A stretch of 64,000 nucleotides of DNA from Eubacterium nodatum ATCC 33099 (GTDB lineage Bacteria > Bacillota > Clostridia > Peptostreptococcales > Anaerovoracaceae), in contig AZKM01000001.1 in NCBI GenBank assembly GCA_000510425.1, positions 1 through 64,000 on the forward strand. The letters run 5' to 3'. Of the stretch, positions 1 through 9,083 are shown one piece after another. The notes beneath the pieces are model-generated. The model worked only from the letters and a program-made list of their open reading frames with translations, was not told where the DNA came from and made no database searches. The translations under genes were made by a program, and so were the position numbers. The stretch's first letter is position 1. The number at the start of each line of letters is the position of its first letter.

Positions 1-708
1 GGAGAGGGAATACCGCTTACGAAAGAATCCTTCTACGAAGTAGACAAAATCATATCTGAGGGGGTAAGGAAGGGACAGCATATTTATCATATCGTACAAA
101 CAAATGATATTAATGTTTCTCTGTCCACAGTGTATAGACATTTGGATAAAGGATATCTATCGATTTCCCCTTTAGACCTACCTAGAAAGGTTAAATTCAA
201 ACCTCGTAACAAGAACAACATTACATATGTTTCCAACAGAGTTCGTGTAGGTCGCACATATGACGATTTTCTTAAATTTATCAAAATACATGATATTTCA
301 AATTGGGTTGAAATGGACACTGTAATCGGTTCTCAAGGGGGTAAAGTAATTATGACATGGGATTTTACATTTTGCAATTTCATGGTAGGTTTTTTGATTG
401 ATTCTAAGACTGCTTCTAATGTCGCTTCTGCGTTTTTCGACATTAAGAGTAGTTTTAACGAGAATGATATAGCTTTCGCAGATATTGTTCCGCTGGTTTT
501 AACTGATAACGGTGGAGAGTTTTCAAATGCTGATGCAATAGAACAAAACTTAAATGGGGATAAAGAAACCTCTCTCTTCTTCTGCCGTCCAATGAAATCA
601 TGCGACAAGCCCCATGTTGAAAAGAACCATACCCTTTTTAGAGATATATGTCCAAAGGGAACTTCCTTTGATAACTTTACACAAGACACCGTCCCGTGCA
701 TCACATAG
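1..708 (+). pseudogene. IS30-family transposase, truncated at both visible ends
   Basis: The reading frame is open from base 1, so the N-terminus lies outside the window. The visible part carries the IS30-type DDE integrase core: the first Asp in EMDTVIG, the second in LTDNGGEF, and the Glu in PHVEKNH, followed by the family motif PKGTSFDNFTQ. Homology-like sequence stops near 690, after which only a few unrelated residues precede the stop codon; the usual last 50 or so residues are missing. At that point it abuts the 3' end of a second IS remnant in the opposite orientation. It is therefore probably inactive. Confidence 0.85.
690..702. other. Junction of two IS remnants
   Basis: The plus-strand IS30-like transposase loses its family sequence at about 690, and the minus-strand ISLre2-like transposase loses its own at about 700. 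Both are cut at their 3' ends within the same few bases, which suggests a deletion or recombination joining two elements rather than a simple insertion. Confidence 0.6.
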
Positions 709-1682
709 TAGTGACTGTATGATTGTTTTGAGCTTGCGTTTATCGTCATTTATGATGCTACTTCTCACTCTTTTTCTGACTTGGGCGTACGGATACATCC
801 TTGATATTTCTCTTGTCCTTTTCCAAAAGTGATAACCGTCCATCACTCCCACCACATCTCCTCTTTCGTTTAATCCACTCTTTATCCATTTACCACCGTC
901 TCCATGCAAGTATATCTTGTGCAGCGTTTCCTTAGAGTAGGCAACACTGATATATCCATCTACCGATTCCCATAGCCTTTTAGCGTCAAACTCTTTATCA
1001 ACGAAGTGCATAGCATTTACCGTGGCATTTCTATTAGTTGATATTGCAACTATTCCCTCTGTAACTGTAACCACAGGAACTATTTGATTTTTCTTGCCTT
1101 TAGCTTTGCCGGGCTTTTGTATATGTGCATGGTCTTCATCAGCAAATATGTGAAGTTCACTTACTTCCTTTTTCATTTCTTTTGGCTCCTTTTCGGGAAC
1201 CTTATTTTTTAATATGCTGTTTCTAACAGTTTGCCTGCTTACTTTTCCCTCTGTCACTATGTTTGCACTCTTAGCATATGAGTACTCTGCCCCTTGTTAA
1301 CCAATTCGGCACTTACGCTTTTCCCAATTCGCTCATACTTTTCAACGGATAGTATTTCGTCTACAGGATAGAAATAACGCTTGGTGTTTTTGTCATAGCA
1401 ATAGTCACGTTCGTACCTCAGCTCACCGATCATCAGCATTACTGTTCGTGGGATAGATTTTTCCTTGATTACTATACCGCTATCTTTTCGACCTATCTTG
1501 TCATTTCTAACATGTCGATTGATTTTCGAAATTACGCTCCTAAGAATATCGAGAGAAATGCTCTTACTGCAATCTAATATCTTTGTTCCTATAGCGTCAA
1601 TATCGGTTATTTCTGCCGACTCTGTTAGTTCTTCAATTTCCTTTGCCCATTCAATGAGTTTTTGTAGTATAATATTATCCAT
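698..1682 (-). pseudogene. ISLre2-family (UPF0236) transposase, frameshifted and 3'-truncated
   Basis: Two minus-strand frames make one ISLre2-type transposase. The first part (1682 down to about 1293) holds the N-terminal region with the motif RTVMLMIGELRYERDYCYD. The second part, read from about 1290, continues with KVSRQTV and the HIFADEDHAHIQ motif typical of this family. The frames join at a run of four C (1290-1293), where one base appears lost or gained; reading through gives YSYAKSANIVTEGKVSRQTV. The C-terminal third is missing: sequence similarity ends near 700 at the junction with the IS30 remnant. A decayed element. Confidence 0.8.
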
Positions 1683-1878
1683 AGAGACCTCCTTAGATGT
1701 TTTGCTAAATGAAAGCTTTGTAACTTCATTTTATCACAAAGGCGGTCTCTTTACTTTTCTTCAATAACTCCGTAATTATTTTACACTATCATTGTCCTGT
1801 TGTTAATCTATGATAATTTCACCCTATGAACTAATCAGTGAAAATTTCATTGGTTATTGACAAAATATGAAAAAATCG

Positions 1879-1910
1879 TTGACAAACATACTTGTATTTG
1901 ATAGTATAAT
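1879..1910 (+). promoter_or_regulatory. Candidate promoter of the tRNA array
   Basis: A TTGACA box (1879-1884) lies upstream of TATAAT (1905-1910). The spacing of 20 is long; TAGTAT at 1902-1907 would give 17. A second TTGACA is at 1857-1862. The first tRNA begins 28 bases after the TATAAT. The exact -35/-10 pairing is uncertain. Confidence 0.5.
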
Positions 1911-1938
1911 CTTCGCAGTGACTTTACAGGACTGTTAT

Positions 1939-2015
1939 GGCGGTGTAGCTTAGTTGGCTAGAGCGTCCGGTTCATACCCGGAAGGTCGGTGGTTCGACTC
2001 CACTCGCCGCTACCA
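1939..2015 (+). tRNA. tRNA-Met (CAT), elongator
   Basis: Cloverleaf with acceptor stem GGCGGTG, anticodon loop containing CAT, T-loop TTCGACT and an encoded CCA end. It starts with G1 and lacks the three G:C pairs of the initiator anticodon stem, so it reads as an elongator Met tRNA rather than initiator. Confidence 0.93.
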
Positions 2016-2023
2016 TTTTTTAT

Positions 2024-2099
2024 GGGCGCTTAGCTCAGCTGGGAGAGCATCTGCCTTACAAGCAGGGGGTCATAGGTTCGAGCCCTATAGCGCCCACCA
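2024..2099 (+). tRNA. tRNA-Val (TAC)
   Basis: Acceptor arms GGGCGCT and AGCGCCC pair perfectly. The anticodon loop reads CTTACAA with anticodon TAC, and CCA is encoded. Eight bases separate it from the preceding tRNA, so the two are co-transcribed. Confidence 0.95.
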
Positions 2100-2111
2100 T
2101 TTTTAATATAA

Positions 2112-2188
2112 GGCCAAGTAGTTCAGTTGGTTAGAATGCCAGCCTGTCACGCTGGAGGTCACGGGTTCGAGCCCCGTCTTGGTCGCCA
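2112..2188 (+). tRNA. tRNA-Asp (GTC)
   Basis: Acceptor arms GGCCAAG and CTTGGTC, discriminator G, anticodon GTC, T-loop TTCGAGC and encoded CCA. It is followed by a run of six T without a hairpin. Confidence 0.95.
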
Positions 2189-2215
2189 TTTTTTAAAATT
2201 ATTTTACAAATACGC

Positions 2216-2245
2216 TTTACTTAGGTAAAGGTTATGTGATATGAT
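2216..2245 (+). promoter_or_regulatory. Candidate internal promoter for the His-Gln-Cys tRNAs
   Basis: TTTACT (2216-2221), 18 bases, then TATGAT (2240-2245) preceded by TG at -1/-2 of an extended -10. It lies in the 67-base gap between tRNA-Asp and tRNA-His. The -35 sits in a small inverted repeat, CTTTAC-TTAG-GTAAAG. Confidence 0.45.
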
Positions 2246-2255
2246 TTATTCATGT

Positions 2256-2332
2256 GGTGGGTATAGTCAAGTGGTTAAGACATAGGATTGTGATTCCTAC
2301 ATGCGTGGGTTCGATCCCCACTACCCACCCCA
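2256..2332 (+). tRNA. tRNA-His (GTG)
   Basis: Anticodon loop TTGTGAT with GTG. The acceptor stem GTGGGTA pairs with TACCCAC, and an extra 5' G (2256) faces discriminator C, the identity feature of histidine tRNAs. CCA is encoded. Confidence 0.94.
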
Positions 2333-2341
2333 TTTCAATGT

Positions 2342-2416
2342 TGGGGTATCGCCAAGTGGTAAGGCAATGGATTCTGATTCCATCATGCGCAGGTTCGAAT
2401 CCTGCTACCCTAGCCA
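2342..2416 (+). tRNA. tRNA-Gln (CTG)
   Basis: The anticodon stem ATGGA/TCCAT encloses loop TTCTGAT, giving anticodon CTG (reads CAG). Acceptor arms TGGGGTA and TACCCTA pair with one G:T wobble, with discriminator G and encoded CCA. Confidence 0.92.
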
Positions 2417-2451
2417 GTCTTATAACCGGGATTTGCTTCTCGGTTACAAGT

Positions 2452-2526
<75 letters not shown>

Positions 2527-2528
2527 GA

Positions 2529-2556
2529 GCCGTTGAAGTAGTTCAACGGCTTTTTT
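2529..2556 (+). terminator. Rho-independent terminator of the tRNA array
   Basis: A perfect 9-bp stem, GCCGTTGAA with TTCAACGGC, and a 4-base loop, followed at once by six T. It begins three bases after the last tRNA. Confidence 0.9.
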
Positions 2557-2606
2557 CATACGATAAAGATGTTGCACTTTCAAGTCCCCGACTCTTTAAT
2601 CCTCTA

Positions 2607-2632
2607 CCTCTATATATAACTTTATATAGAGG
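2607..2632 (+). repeat. Inverted repeat in the tRNA-lgt gap
   Basis: A perfect 10-bp inverted repeat, CCTCTATATA and TATATAGAGG, with a 6-base loop. It lies in the 207-base stretch between the tRNA terminator and lgt, where I see no gene. The arms are A/T-rich and no clear T tract follows, so its role is unknown. Confidence 0.5.
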
Positions 2633-2706
2633 ATATGAGATTTTTACAAAATCCTTTTGTAGATCAGCGATATGTGGAACTGAGCGGCATACTCACGGAT
2701 TATTTT

Positions 2707-2735
2707 TTGATTACTTATAACCGATTATTTATAAC
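2707..2735 (+). promoter_or_regulatory. Candidate lgt promoter
   Basis: TTGATT (2707-2712), 17 bases, TATAAC (2730-2735). Transcription would start near 2742, just ahead of the lgt ribosome binding site AGAAAGGAG at 2749-2757. Confidence 0.45.
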
Positions 2736-2763
2736 TTATATTTTATTTAGAAAGGAGTAAATC

Positions 2764-3516
2764 GTGACATCTCCGGAACCTATTGCATTTTCAATATTCG
2801 GATTCGATATCATGTGGTACGGAATTTTAATTGCAGCAGCTTTTTTAATTGCCATCTACATCAGCTACAGGAGAGCGGATCGTTTTTCCATAAATCCGGA
2901 TGAGATATTCAACCTGGCAATATTCCTGCTGCCTGTATCCATCATCGGTGCAAGACTTTATTATGTGATTTTCTCCTGGCATCTGTACGCAGGAAAACCT
3001 CTCTCTGTATTCAATATAAGAGAAGGTGGTCTTGCCATTCACGGAGGACTTATAGCAGGGATAATATGCGCTTTCTTTTTCTGCAAATACCGGGAAATTT
3101 CCGTGCTGAATCTTGCGGATTTGATTCTGCCTGCCGTTGCCCTTGCACAAAGCATTGGAAGGTGGGGAAATTTCTTTAATTCCGAAGCACATGGCGGAGC
3201 CACCGACTTGCCTTGGGGAATATATGTAGATGGAACAAAAGTTCATCCGACATTTCTTTATGAATCTATATGGTGTTTTATGCTCTTTGTTTTCCTCAGC
3301 TACATGATGGATAAGCGAAAATTTCAAGGACAAATTTCCATGCTTTACGGAATCCTTTATTCATTAGAAAGATTCTTTGTAGAAGGGCTTAGAACAGACA
3401 GCCTTATGATAGGTCCCTTTAGGCAAGCTCAGGTTTTAAGCATTGTGCTGATAGCAATTTGCCTGTCGGGTTATATTTATTTACACAGGAAAAGTAACCC
3501 CGTCAATAACCGATGA
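2764..3516 (+). CDS. lgt: Prolipoprotein diacylglyceryl transferase
   Basis: Lgt moves a diacylglyceryl group from phosphatidylglycerol to the lipobox cysteine of prelipoproteins in the cytoplasmic membrane. The 250-residue protein has the expected multi-spanning layout. It carries the family motifs GARLYYVIF, the invariant HGGLIAG segment (residues about 93-101) and the signature IGRWGNFFNSEAHGG near residue 130. The start is GTG, chosen because AAAGGAG lies 6-7 bases upstream and because the frame opens with a typical SIFGFDIMWYGIL beginning. The gene stands alone between the tRNA array and ychF. Length and motifs are normal for the family. Confidence 0.96.
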   Translation: MTSPEPIAFSIFGFDIMWYGILIAAAFLIAIYISYRRADRFSINPDEIFNLAIFLLPVSIIGARLYYVIFSWHLYAGKPLSVFNIREGGLAIHGGLIAGIICAFFFCKYREISVLNLADLILPAVALAQSIGRWGNFFNSEAHGGATDLPWGIYVDGTKVHPTFLYESIWCFMLFVFLSYMMDKRKFQGQISMLYGILYSLERFFVEGLRTDSLMIGPFRQAQVLSIVLIAICLSGYIYLHRKSNPVNNR

Positions 3517-3615
3517 GTTTTTTATCGGGCGGTTTTATGTTAGTCTTTTCACCGGGCAGTTCATGGTTCAAAGTTGCCATAGAATATACTGCCACCTAGC
3601 AAGGAAAAGTAGAAC

Positions 3616-3644
3616 TATAAAAAATGATTATGTTATGCTATAAT
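3616..3644 (+). promoter_or_regulatory. Candidate ychF promoter
   Basis: TATAAT at 3639-3644 preceded by TGC (extended -10). The -35 position, TATAAA at 3616-3621, is weak. It lies 71 bases ahead of ychF, after a 199-base gap with no gene. Confidence 0.5.
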
Positions 3645-3715
3645 CATTGAGCTGATATTGAAACGAATAAACAGCAAAATAACATCCATCGAAAACAAAG
3701 GAGATAAGGATAAAT

Positions 3716-4813
3716 ATGAAACTAGGTATAGTAGGTCTTCCAAATGTAGGAAAAAGTACACTTTTTAACGCTATTACCAAAGCCGGTGCAGAGGCTGCCA
3801 ATTATCCATTCTGCACAATCGAACCGAATGTAGGCGTGGTAACGGTTCCGGACGAAAGGGTGAAAACTTTGACCGAACTCAATCAGTCAAAGAAAACGAT
3901 TTACACCACGATAGAATTCTGCGATATTGCAGGTCTTGTAAAGGGGGCTTCTACCGGTGAAGGTCTGGGAAATAAATTTCTGGGTCATATTAGAGAAGTT
4001 GCTGCCATCGTCCATGTGGTGAGATGTTTTGAAAATGATAACATAGTCCATGTATCCGGAAAAATAAACCCACTGGAAGATATTGAAATCATTAATACCG
4101 AACTTATACTGTCAGATATGGAGCTTCTGGAAAGGAGAATCGCAAAGTCAACTAAACTTGCAAAAAACAATAAGTCCGTTGCTAAAGAGCTGGAATTGCT
4201 AAAGAAAATATATGAATTTCTGGAAACGGGAACATCTGCAAGGGCTATGGATTTAGATGAAGATGAAGCTTCCTTCGTAGAAACTCTGGATCTTCTTTCG
4301 TATAAACCTACAATATATGTTGCCAATGTTTCTGAAGATGATGTATCTGATTACAGTGAAAACGAATATGTAAACAAGGTTAAAGAATTTGCCAAAAATG
4401 AAGGTGATAAGGTCTGCGTGGTTTGTGCAGAGATAGAGCAGGAAATTTCAGAACTGGAGGATGATGAAAAGTCAATGTTTCTGGAAGATTTGGGTATAGA
4501 AGAATCCGGCTTGGATCAGCTAATCAAAGCCTCTTACAGTCTTTTGAATCTCATAAGCTATTTAACCACCGGTTCTGACGAAACTCGTGCATGGACAATT
4601 ACCGACGGCACAAAAGCCCCCCAAGCTGCGGGCAAAATTCATACCGACTTTGAAAAAGGATTTATCAGAGCAGAAACCATAAACTACGATGTATTGATGT
4701 CACAATGTGACGGAAACATTGTCAAAGCCAAAGAAAAAGGACTTTTACGATCCGAAGGAAAAGAATATGTGGTAAAAGACGGGGACATTATCACCTTCCT
4801 GTTTAATGTTTAA
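3716..4813 (+). CDS. ychF: Redox-regulated ATPase YchF (Obg family)
   Basis: A universally conserved P-loop NTPase of the Obg family that binds ribosomes and is linked to stress responses. The P-loop GLPNVGKST is at residues 6-14, the switch motif DIAGL follows near residue 68, and the base-recognition motif is NVSE rather than NKxD. That substitution is the known basis for ATP preference in this family. A C-terminal TGS-like domain ends with VKDGDIITFLFNV. The length of 365 residues is standard. The start ATG has AGGAGAT upstream. The gene converges on the minus-strand gene at 4877, with a shared terminator between them. Confidence 0.96.
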   Translation: MKLGIVGLPNVGKSTLFNAITKAGAEAANYPFCTIEPNVGVVTVPDERVKTLTELNQSKKTIYTTIEFCDIAGLVKGASTGEGLGNKFLGHIREVAAIVHVVRCFENDNIVHVSGKINPLEDIEIINTELILSDMELLERRIAKSTKLAKNNKSVAKELELLKKIYEFLETGTSARAMDLDEDEASFVETLDLLSYKPTIYVANVSEDDVSDYSENEYVNKVKEFAKNEGDKVCVVCAEIEQEISELEDDEKSMFLEDLGIEESGLDQLIKASYSLLNLISYLTTGSDETRAWTITDGTKAPQAAGKIHTDFEKGFIRAETINYDVLMSQCDGNIVKAKEKGLLRSEGKEYVVKDGDIITFLFNV

Positions 4814-4834
4814 GTCAATTTCACAAATACAAGT

Positions 4835-4866
4835 AAAATCCGGAGACAAAATTGCCTCCGGATTTT
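4835..4866. terminator. Bidirectional terminator between convergent genes
   Basis: The arms AAAATCCGGAG (4835-4845) and CTCCGGATTTT (4856-4866) pair over 11 bp, with U tracts on both strands. It serves ychF (+) and the minus-strand gene ending at 4877. Confidence 0.85.
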
Positions 4867-4876
4867 CAATTCCAAT

Positions 4877-5647
4877 TTAATTCCAATATGATAACTCCGA
4901 ATATACATTCATGCGTTTTGCATAATGTTTTGCCCCCTCTACATTGGATCCATACTTCTTGAAACTTGCTCTGCAATATTTAAGAGCCCTTTTTAGAATA
5001 ACGAAATCTCTTGATGACTTGAACTTTTTTAAGATCAGTTTCTCATAATGTTCTCTTTCCTGTGAAAGGTTTGCACTGGTATCCTCCGGAGTGCTCTGAT
5101 GCCCCTCTTCAAGGTGCTTCTTATTATCCTCATCCCATTTTTCTATAGTGAAGTAAATTCTGTTATACCTCTGATTTTTATCATATTCCTTCTCTATGGT
5201 AGTTCCCGCCCTTTCATAGGCTTCTTTGATCTTAGGATAATCTTTAGATTTTTTTATTGCTGCAATCTTCTTCTTTACTAATATTTTGAGTTCTCCGTCA
5301 GACACTTTATATCCCTTTGAAACCGCCTCTTTATAGAAGGCATTTTTCTTTATAATATCCTTTTCGGCAAATTTTATGGCTTTGATTTCGGCTTCTCCTG
5401 CCAGTTCCAGACCTTTGACCTTATCGTAATAGTACGGATATATACTGTCAGTTCCCATTTGTCCTGCCATCCGTCTGGTACCGACAAACAGTTTTACATC
5501 TTTTTCAATCTTACTGTCTCCATTGCTGTAAAAAACCTTACCATAGCCATTTATCCTAGTATAGTGATATGCATAGATGCCCACCGCAACGGTTACTGCA
5601 AGTAATAAAAGTCCAATTATACAAATGCTGCTTTTTTTCAGCTTCAT
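4877..5647 (-). CDS. Membrane-anchored SurA_N-like protein of unknown function
   Basis: A 256-residue protein with one N-terminal membrane segment (residues about 5-25) and a charged, largely helical extracellular part. The stretch KAIKFAEKDIIKKNAFYKEA, followed by a DGELK turn, resembles the SurA/PrsA N-terminal chaperone domain, but no peptidyl-prolyl isomerase domain is present. The frame is open to 5812, but the ATG at 5647 is preferred because GAGGGGG precedes it by 7-8 bases and it opens a clean membrane anchor. Function is not known; a secretion-associated chaperone is one possibility. Confidence 0.75.
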   Translation of the reverse strand: MKLKKSSICIIGLLLLAVTVAVGIYAYHYTRINGYGKVFYSNGDSKIEKDVKLFVGTRRMAGQMGTDSIYPYYYDKVKGLELAGEAEIKAIKFAEKDIIKKNAFYKEAVSKGYKVSDGELKILVKKKIAAIKKSKDYPKIKEAYERAGTTIEKEYDKNQRYNRIYFTIEKWDEDNKKHLEEGHQSTPEDTSANLSQEREHYEKLILKKFKSSRDFVILKRALKYCRASFKKYGSNVEGAKHYAKRMNVYSELSYWN

Positions 5648-5693
5648 TAAATATCCCCCTCGTTGTAAAGTACTTTTTAATACGACACATAAA

Positions 5694-5722
5694 AGGGTAA
5701 CATTCATGAATATTTTTGTCAA
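5694..5722 (-). promoter_or_regulatory. Candidate promoter for the SurA_N-like gene
   Basis: On the minus strand: TTGACA (5722-5717), 17 bases, TACCCT (5699-5694). The -35 is perfect and the -10 poor. It lies in the 204-base gap between the two minus-strand genes. Confidence 0.4.
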
Positions 5723-5851
5723 TAATTTCTCCAAATCAAGACGATGCCAGTGTAAATCATAAATGATAATTCCTCCGTATACTGCAAATACAAAAGCTCC
5801 AAATCCGTACAAGATTTCTCAGATTAAAATCTGCCCGTATGAAAGTCCTGC

Positions 5852-6256
5852 CTACATTAGAGATAAATTCTTCGCCACATTGTATAGGAATCTCTGTTTC
5901 CAAATCTTCCATATTTTTGGGTTACACGAAAAACTTTCTTTCCTGAAAGCCACATTATTCAGCACACAATCTCTGTAAGCCTCGGGGACCTGATAAAGTG
6001 CCCTTTGAATCGCTTTGATTCTGGTTTGGAGCAGAATTTTTTCCATAGCCTTCTTCTCAGTGGGTCTCTTAGATGAAAAATCTCTGCATCTGTCTGATAC
6101 TAGGCTTCCATCATAAGATGGAGATACATCCCTGTCAATTTCTCTTATTCTGTTCTCCATGCGACGCAAATCTCTCACCGCCCAAATGCTCTGGTAATAT
6201 ACTGCATCCGGCATTACAAATTCCTTAAATCTTGTCTGTTGCCACTCTCTGCTCAT
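5852..6256 (-). CDS. Hypothetical protein, 134 residues, basic
   Basis: I do not recognise this gene with certainty. The product is a soluble, basic, Arg-rich protein with no signal peptide. Its last 25 residues (NPKIWKIWKQRFLYNVAKNL) recall the helix-turn-helix end of small phage-type transcriptional activators of the ArpU/RinA kind, but this is only a resemblance. GGAGG lies 8 bases ahead of the ATG, which supports translation. It is isolated from neighbours by gaps of 160-200 bases in which I see no other gene. Confidence 0.65.
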   Translation of the reverse strand: MSREWQQTRFKEFVMPDAVYYQSIWAVRDLRRMENRIREIDRDVSPSYDGSLVSDRCRDFSSKRPTEKKAMEKILLQTRIKAIQRALYQVPEAYRDCVLNNVAFRKESFSCNPKIWKIWKQRFLYNVAKNLSLM

Positions 6257-6416
6257 TTTATTTCCTCCCTATTACACACATATTATTTTTCTAAAACAAA
6301 CTCAAATTCATTAAATATAAATTCAGAATGTTCTAATGGTACATTCAATATGGCACAGGGGTATGGGGAAGTCAATTGCAAAAAGTCTAATTGTCCCTTT
6401 TACTGTTTTAAATGTC

Positions 6417-7376
6417 TCAAATCAATATTTTTATGCTATTTTCCTCTTCCGTCCTATTTCCTCCATTTCTATCACTGCCTGAAATCCATAGACCCCCTAT
6501 TGTAAGAATTAAGCCCAAAAATGTATACCAGCCTCCCGGATCTCCTGCAAAAAGAATCCCCGAAATTACACCGACTGCAGTGGTGGAACTTGCCGATATG
6601 TTCGTCGCAACAGCAGTATTCATCTTCCCTAAAACATAGTTAAAAATCAAGTAACAGATGCAGGAACAGAAGATGCCTAAAAACATTACTGCAACAAATC
6701 CGTCAACATGTTTTACAAACTGAGTAAAACCGGAAAATCCGTTGCCGGTTATAACCGATGCTGCGTTGAAGAATATACCTCCGGCTATAGAAATTATTGC
6801 AGTAACCTCCAGAGTACTATAGGTTTCGCCTGCCTTTCCGGAGCAATGAGCATATATAGTTCCACTCAGCACGGCACCTACCAAAATCAGATAGCCGTCA
6901 ATCTTTGCGCTTATACGAAATCCCGGTGCAAATGCAGTGCATACAATCACCCCTAAAAATGCCATGATAATTCCCGTTATTATTCTCGGGCTGCTTTTCT
7001 TCTTAAGAAATAGAATTCCGGTTAAAAGTACCATTCCCGGCATAGCCGCAATAAAAATAGAACATTCTGATGTGGAAGTAAGCCTTACCCCCTCAGTTTC
7101 AAATATTGAATACACACAGGGCTGAAATATTCCGGTCAAAAACAGCCAGGGGAAATTACGGTCTATATGGATCCTAATCCTGCCGGCGGCAATCAAAACT
7201 AAAAAAATACACATGGAAACTGTCCATCTGACTGCCAGTATCTGGAAGGTATTCATATATTTCAAAGCTACATTGGAACCGAAAAAAGACATACCCCAAA
7301 AAATCGCTAAAAAGCCCATCATAAAGACGAGCTTTTTATCCTCAAAAAAACTGTTTCCCTGTTTTTTCACTGTCAT
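6417..7376 (-). CDS. EamA/DMT-family transporter
   Basis: A 319-residue integral membrane protein with about ten hydrophobic segments in two similar halves, the layout of the EamA (drug/metabolite transporter) family. The first half opens with FMMGFLAIFWGMSFFGSNVALKY, a typical first helix. The substrate cannot be inferred from sequence; amino acids, purines or small metabolites are all possible in this family. It begins three bases after the stop of the upstream beta-CASP nuclease gene, so the two are probably translated from one transcript. Confidence 0.88.
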   Translation of the reverse strand: MTVKKQGNSFFEDKKLVFMMGFLAIFWGMSFFGSNVALKYMNTFQILAVRWTVSMCIFLVLIAAGRIRIHIDRNFPWLFLTGIFQPCVYSIFETEGVRLTSTSECSIFIAAMPGMVLLTGILFLKKKSSPRIITGIIMAFLGVIVCTAFAPGFRISAKIDGYLILVGAVLSGTIYAHCSGKAGETYSTLEVTAIISIAGGIFFNAASVITGNGFSGFTQFVKHVDGFVAVMFLGIFCSCICYLIFNYVLGKMNTAVATNISASSTTAVGVISGILFAGDPGGWYTFLGLILTIGGLWISGSDRNGGNRTEEENSIKILI

Positions 7377-7379
7377 AAA

Positions 7380-9056
7380 TCAATTCTCCGGCATCGTATC
7401 ATCTCTCGTGTTTACCGCAGTCCCTAAATTTATAGTTGCCTTCTCAAGTTCCTGCACCACATTATTTATCTTCACAAGCTTGTCCTCTGTCATAGCCTCA
7501 TTCATTGAAAGACTGGCATTGTACAAAATCCCCTGAAGTTCTTCCTCAATCAAAGAAATTTTATTTCTTACCTTTTGGATGTCTTCATCTTCTGCACCGG
7601 TTTTAATTGAGTCTTCCATGTTCAGAAGTGTCGAATCTCCACCGGTAATCTCAAATTCCGAATTCCCCAACACTACAATAGGTTCATATCCAAGCTCCTT
7701 ATGCACAAGTGCTGCAAAGTCCTTTTTGGAATCTGTTTCGCCGTGCACCAAAAATACCTGTTTCGGTCTAAGGTCTGTAAACCCGCTTATCCAGTGCAAT
7801 AGGCCATTCTGGTCTGCATGACCTGAAAAGCCTTCAAGATTATGTATATGTGCCTGCACATGAACTTTTTCACCGAATAAGGTCACATCCTCCTTCCCCT
7901 CCAGAAGACTTCTTCCAAGTGTTCCCTCTGCCTGATATCCTACGAAAATCACGCTGTTTCTTGCATCCCACAGATTATGCTTTAAATGATGCCTGATTCG
8001 TCCCGCCTCACACATACCGCTGGCGGAAATAATAACCTTGGGGCTGTGATCCAAGTTCAGTGCCTGGGACTCTGCCGTGCTTCTTGTAAATCTCAAGTTC
8101 TTAAACTCCAAAGGATTATCACCCTTTAAAATATATTCCTTTGTTTCTTTATCAAAAACCTGCGCATTATTTCTGAAAACCTCTGTGGCATTGGTTGCCA
8201 TCGGCGAGTCAATTATTACCTCCACATTGTCCAGTTCTTTTTTATAGTCGGGACTGCTTTTTTCATAGAATCTGTTAAATTCATATATCAATTCCTGGGT
8301 TCTTCCCACAGCAAAGGATGGAATAACCACTGTTCCCCCACGCTTAACGGTCTTAATAACTATATCTATCATTTTATTTATGCTGGTTGAATTTGCTTCA
8401 TGGTTGCGATTTCCGTATGTTGCCTCCATTATCACACAGTCAGCTTTTTTAATGATGGTCGGATCTCTTAAAATAGGTCGCTGGGTCATTCCAAGGTCTC
8501 CGGAAAAAACGATTTTGCTTTCTTTGTCCTCTTCTCTAACCCAAATCTCCGTTATGGCAGATCCCAAAATGTGCCCGGCATCGTTAAAGACAATCTTCAT
8601 ATCTTCATTAATCTGAATCTGCTGGTCGTAGAGAATCGGTTCAACATATTTTAGGGATTCCTTTGCATCTTCAGTAGTGTAAAGAGGCTCCACAGGAGGT
8701 TTCCCCGCCCTCATATTCCTTTTACTCTGCCACTGTGCATCCACCTCGTGTATGTGAGCACTGTCTAAAAGCATAACATCCAGAAGGTCTGCCGTCGCAT
8801 CTGTACAATAGATTTTTCCACGGAATCCCCGTTTCACCAACAGGGGAATTCGCCCACAATGATCGATATGGGCATGGGACAGAATCATAGCTTCAATTTC
8901 TGAGGGTTCAAATGGAAATGGCTCATAGTTCAGTGCCTCCTGAGCTTTTCCTCCCTGAAACTGACCACAATCCATAAGTAAATTGTGCTTCTCAGTTCTA
9001 ATCAAATGGCAAGATCCGGTTACTCCGGAAGATGCTCCGCAAAACATAATTTTCAT
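7380..9056 (-). CDS. Beta-CASP metallo-beta-lactamase-fold nuclease
   Basis: A 558-residue protein of the CPSF73/beta-CASP group, expected to be a zinc-dependent RNase. It carries the metal motif SHAHIDHCGRIP (HxHxDH), GDLG and EATYG. The beta-CASP region includes PSFAVGRTQELIY and SASGMCEAGRI, followed by FSGHAD and VHGE, the late zinc-binding motifs of the RMMBL domain. A C-terminal coiled-coil-like tail of about 75 residues follows. It differs from RNase J in length and motif order, and is the shorter type seen in many Clostridia. The EamA gene follows directly; glpP lies 27 bases upstream. Confidence 0.9.
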   Translation of the reverse strand: MKIMFCGASSGVTGSCHLIRTEKHNLLMDCGQFQGGKAQEALNYEPFPFEPSEIEAMILSHAHIDHCGRIPLLVKRGFRGKIYCTDATADLLDVMLLDSAHIHEVDAQWQSKRNMRAGKPPVEPLYTTEDAKESLKYVEPILYDQQIQINEDMKIVFNDAGHILGSAITEIWVREEDKESKIVFSGDLGMTQRPILRDPTIIKKADCVIMEATYGNRNHEANSTSINKMIDIVIKTVKRGGTVVIPSFAVGRTQELIYEFNRFYEKSSPDYKKELDNVEVIIDSPMATNATEVFRNNAQVFDKETKEYILKGDNPLEFKNLRFTRSTAESQALNLDHSPKVIISASGMCEAGRIRHHLKHNLWDARNSVIFVGYQAEGTLGRSLLEGKEDVTLFGEKVHVQAHIHNLEGFSGHADQNGLLHWISGFTDLRPKQVFLVHGETDSKKDFAALVHKELGYEPIVVLGNSEFEITGGDSTLLNMEDSIKTGAEDEDIQKVRNKISLIEEELQGILYNASLSMNEAMTEDKLVKINNVVQELEKATINLGTAVNTRDDTMPEN

Positions 9057-9083
9057 ACTACACCTCCATGTTCGGAAAGCAAC

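Noticed and set aside
1257..1293. Programmed frameshift in the ISLre2-like transposase
   Set aside because: The family is normally encoded in one frame, and the element is also truncated, so decay is simpler.
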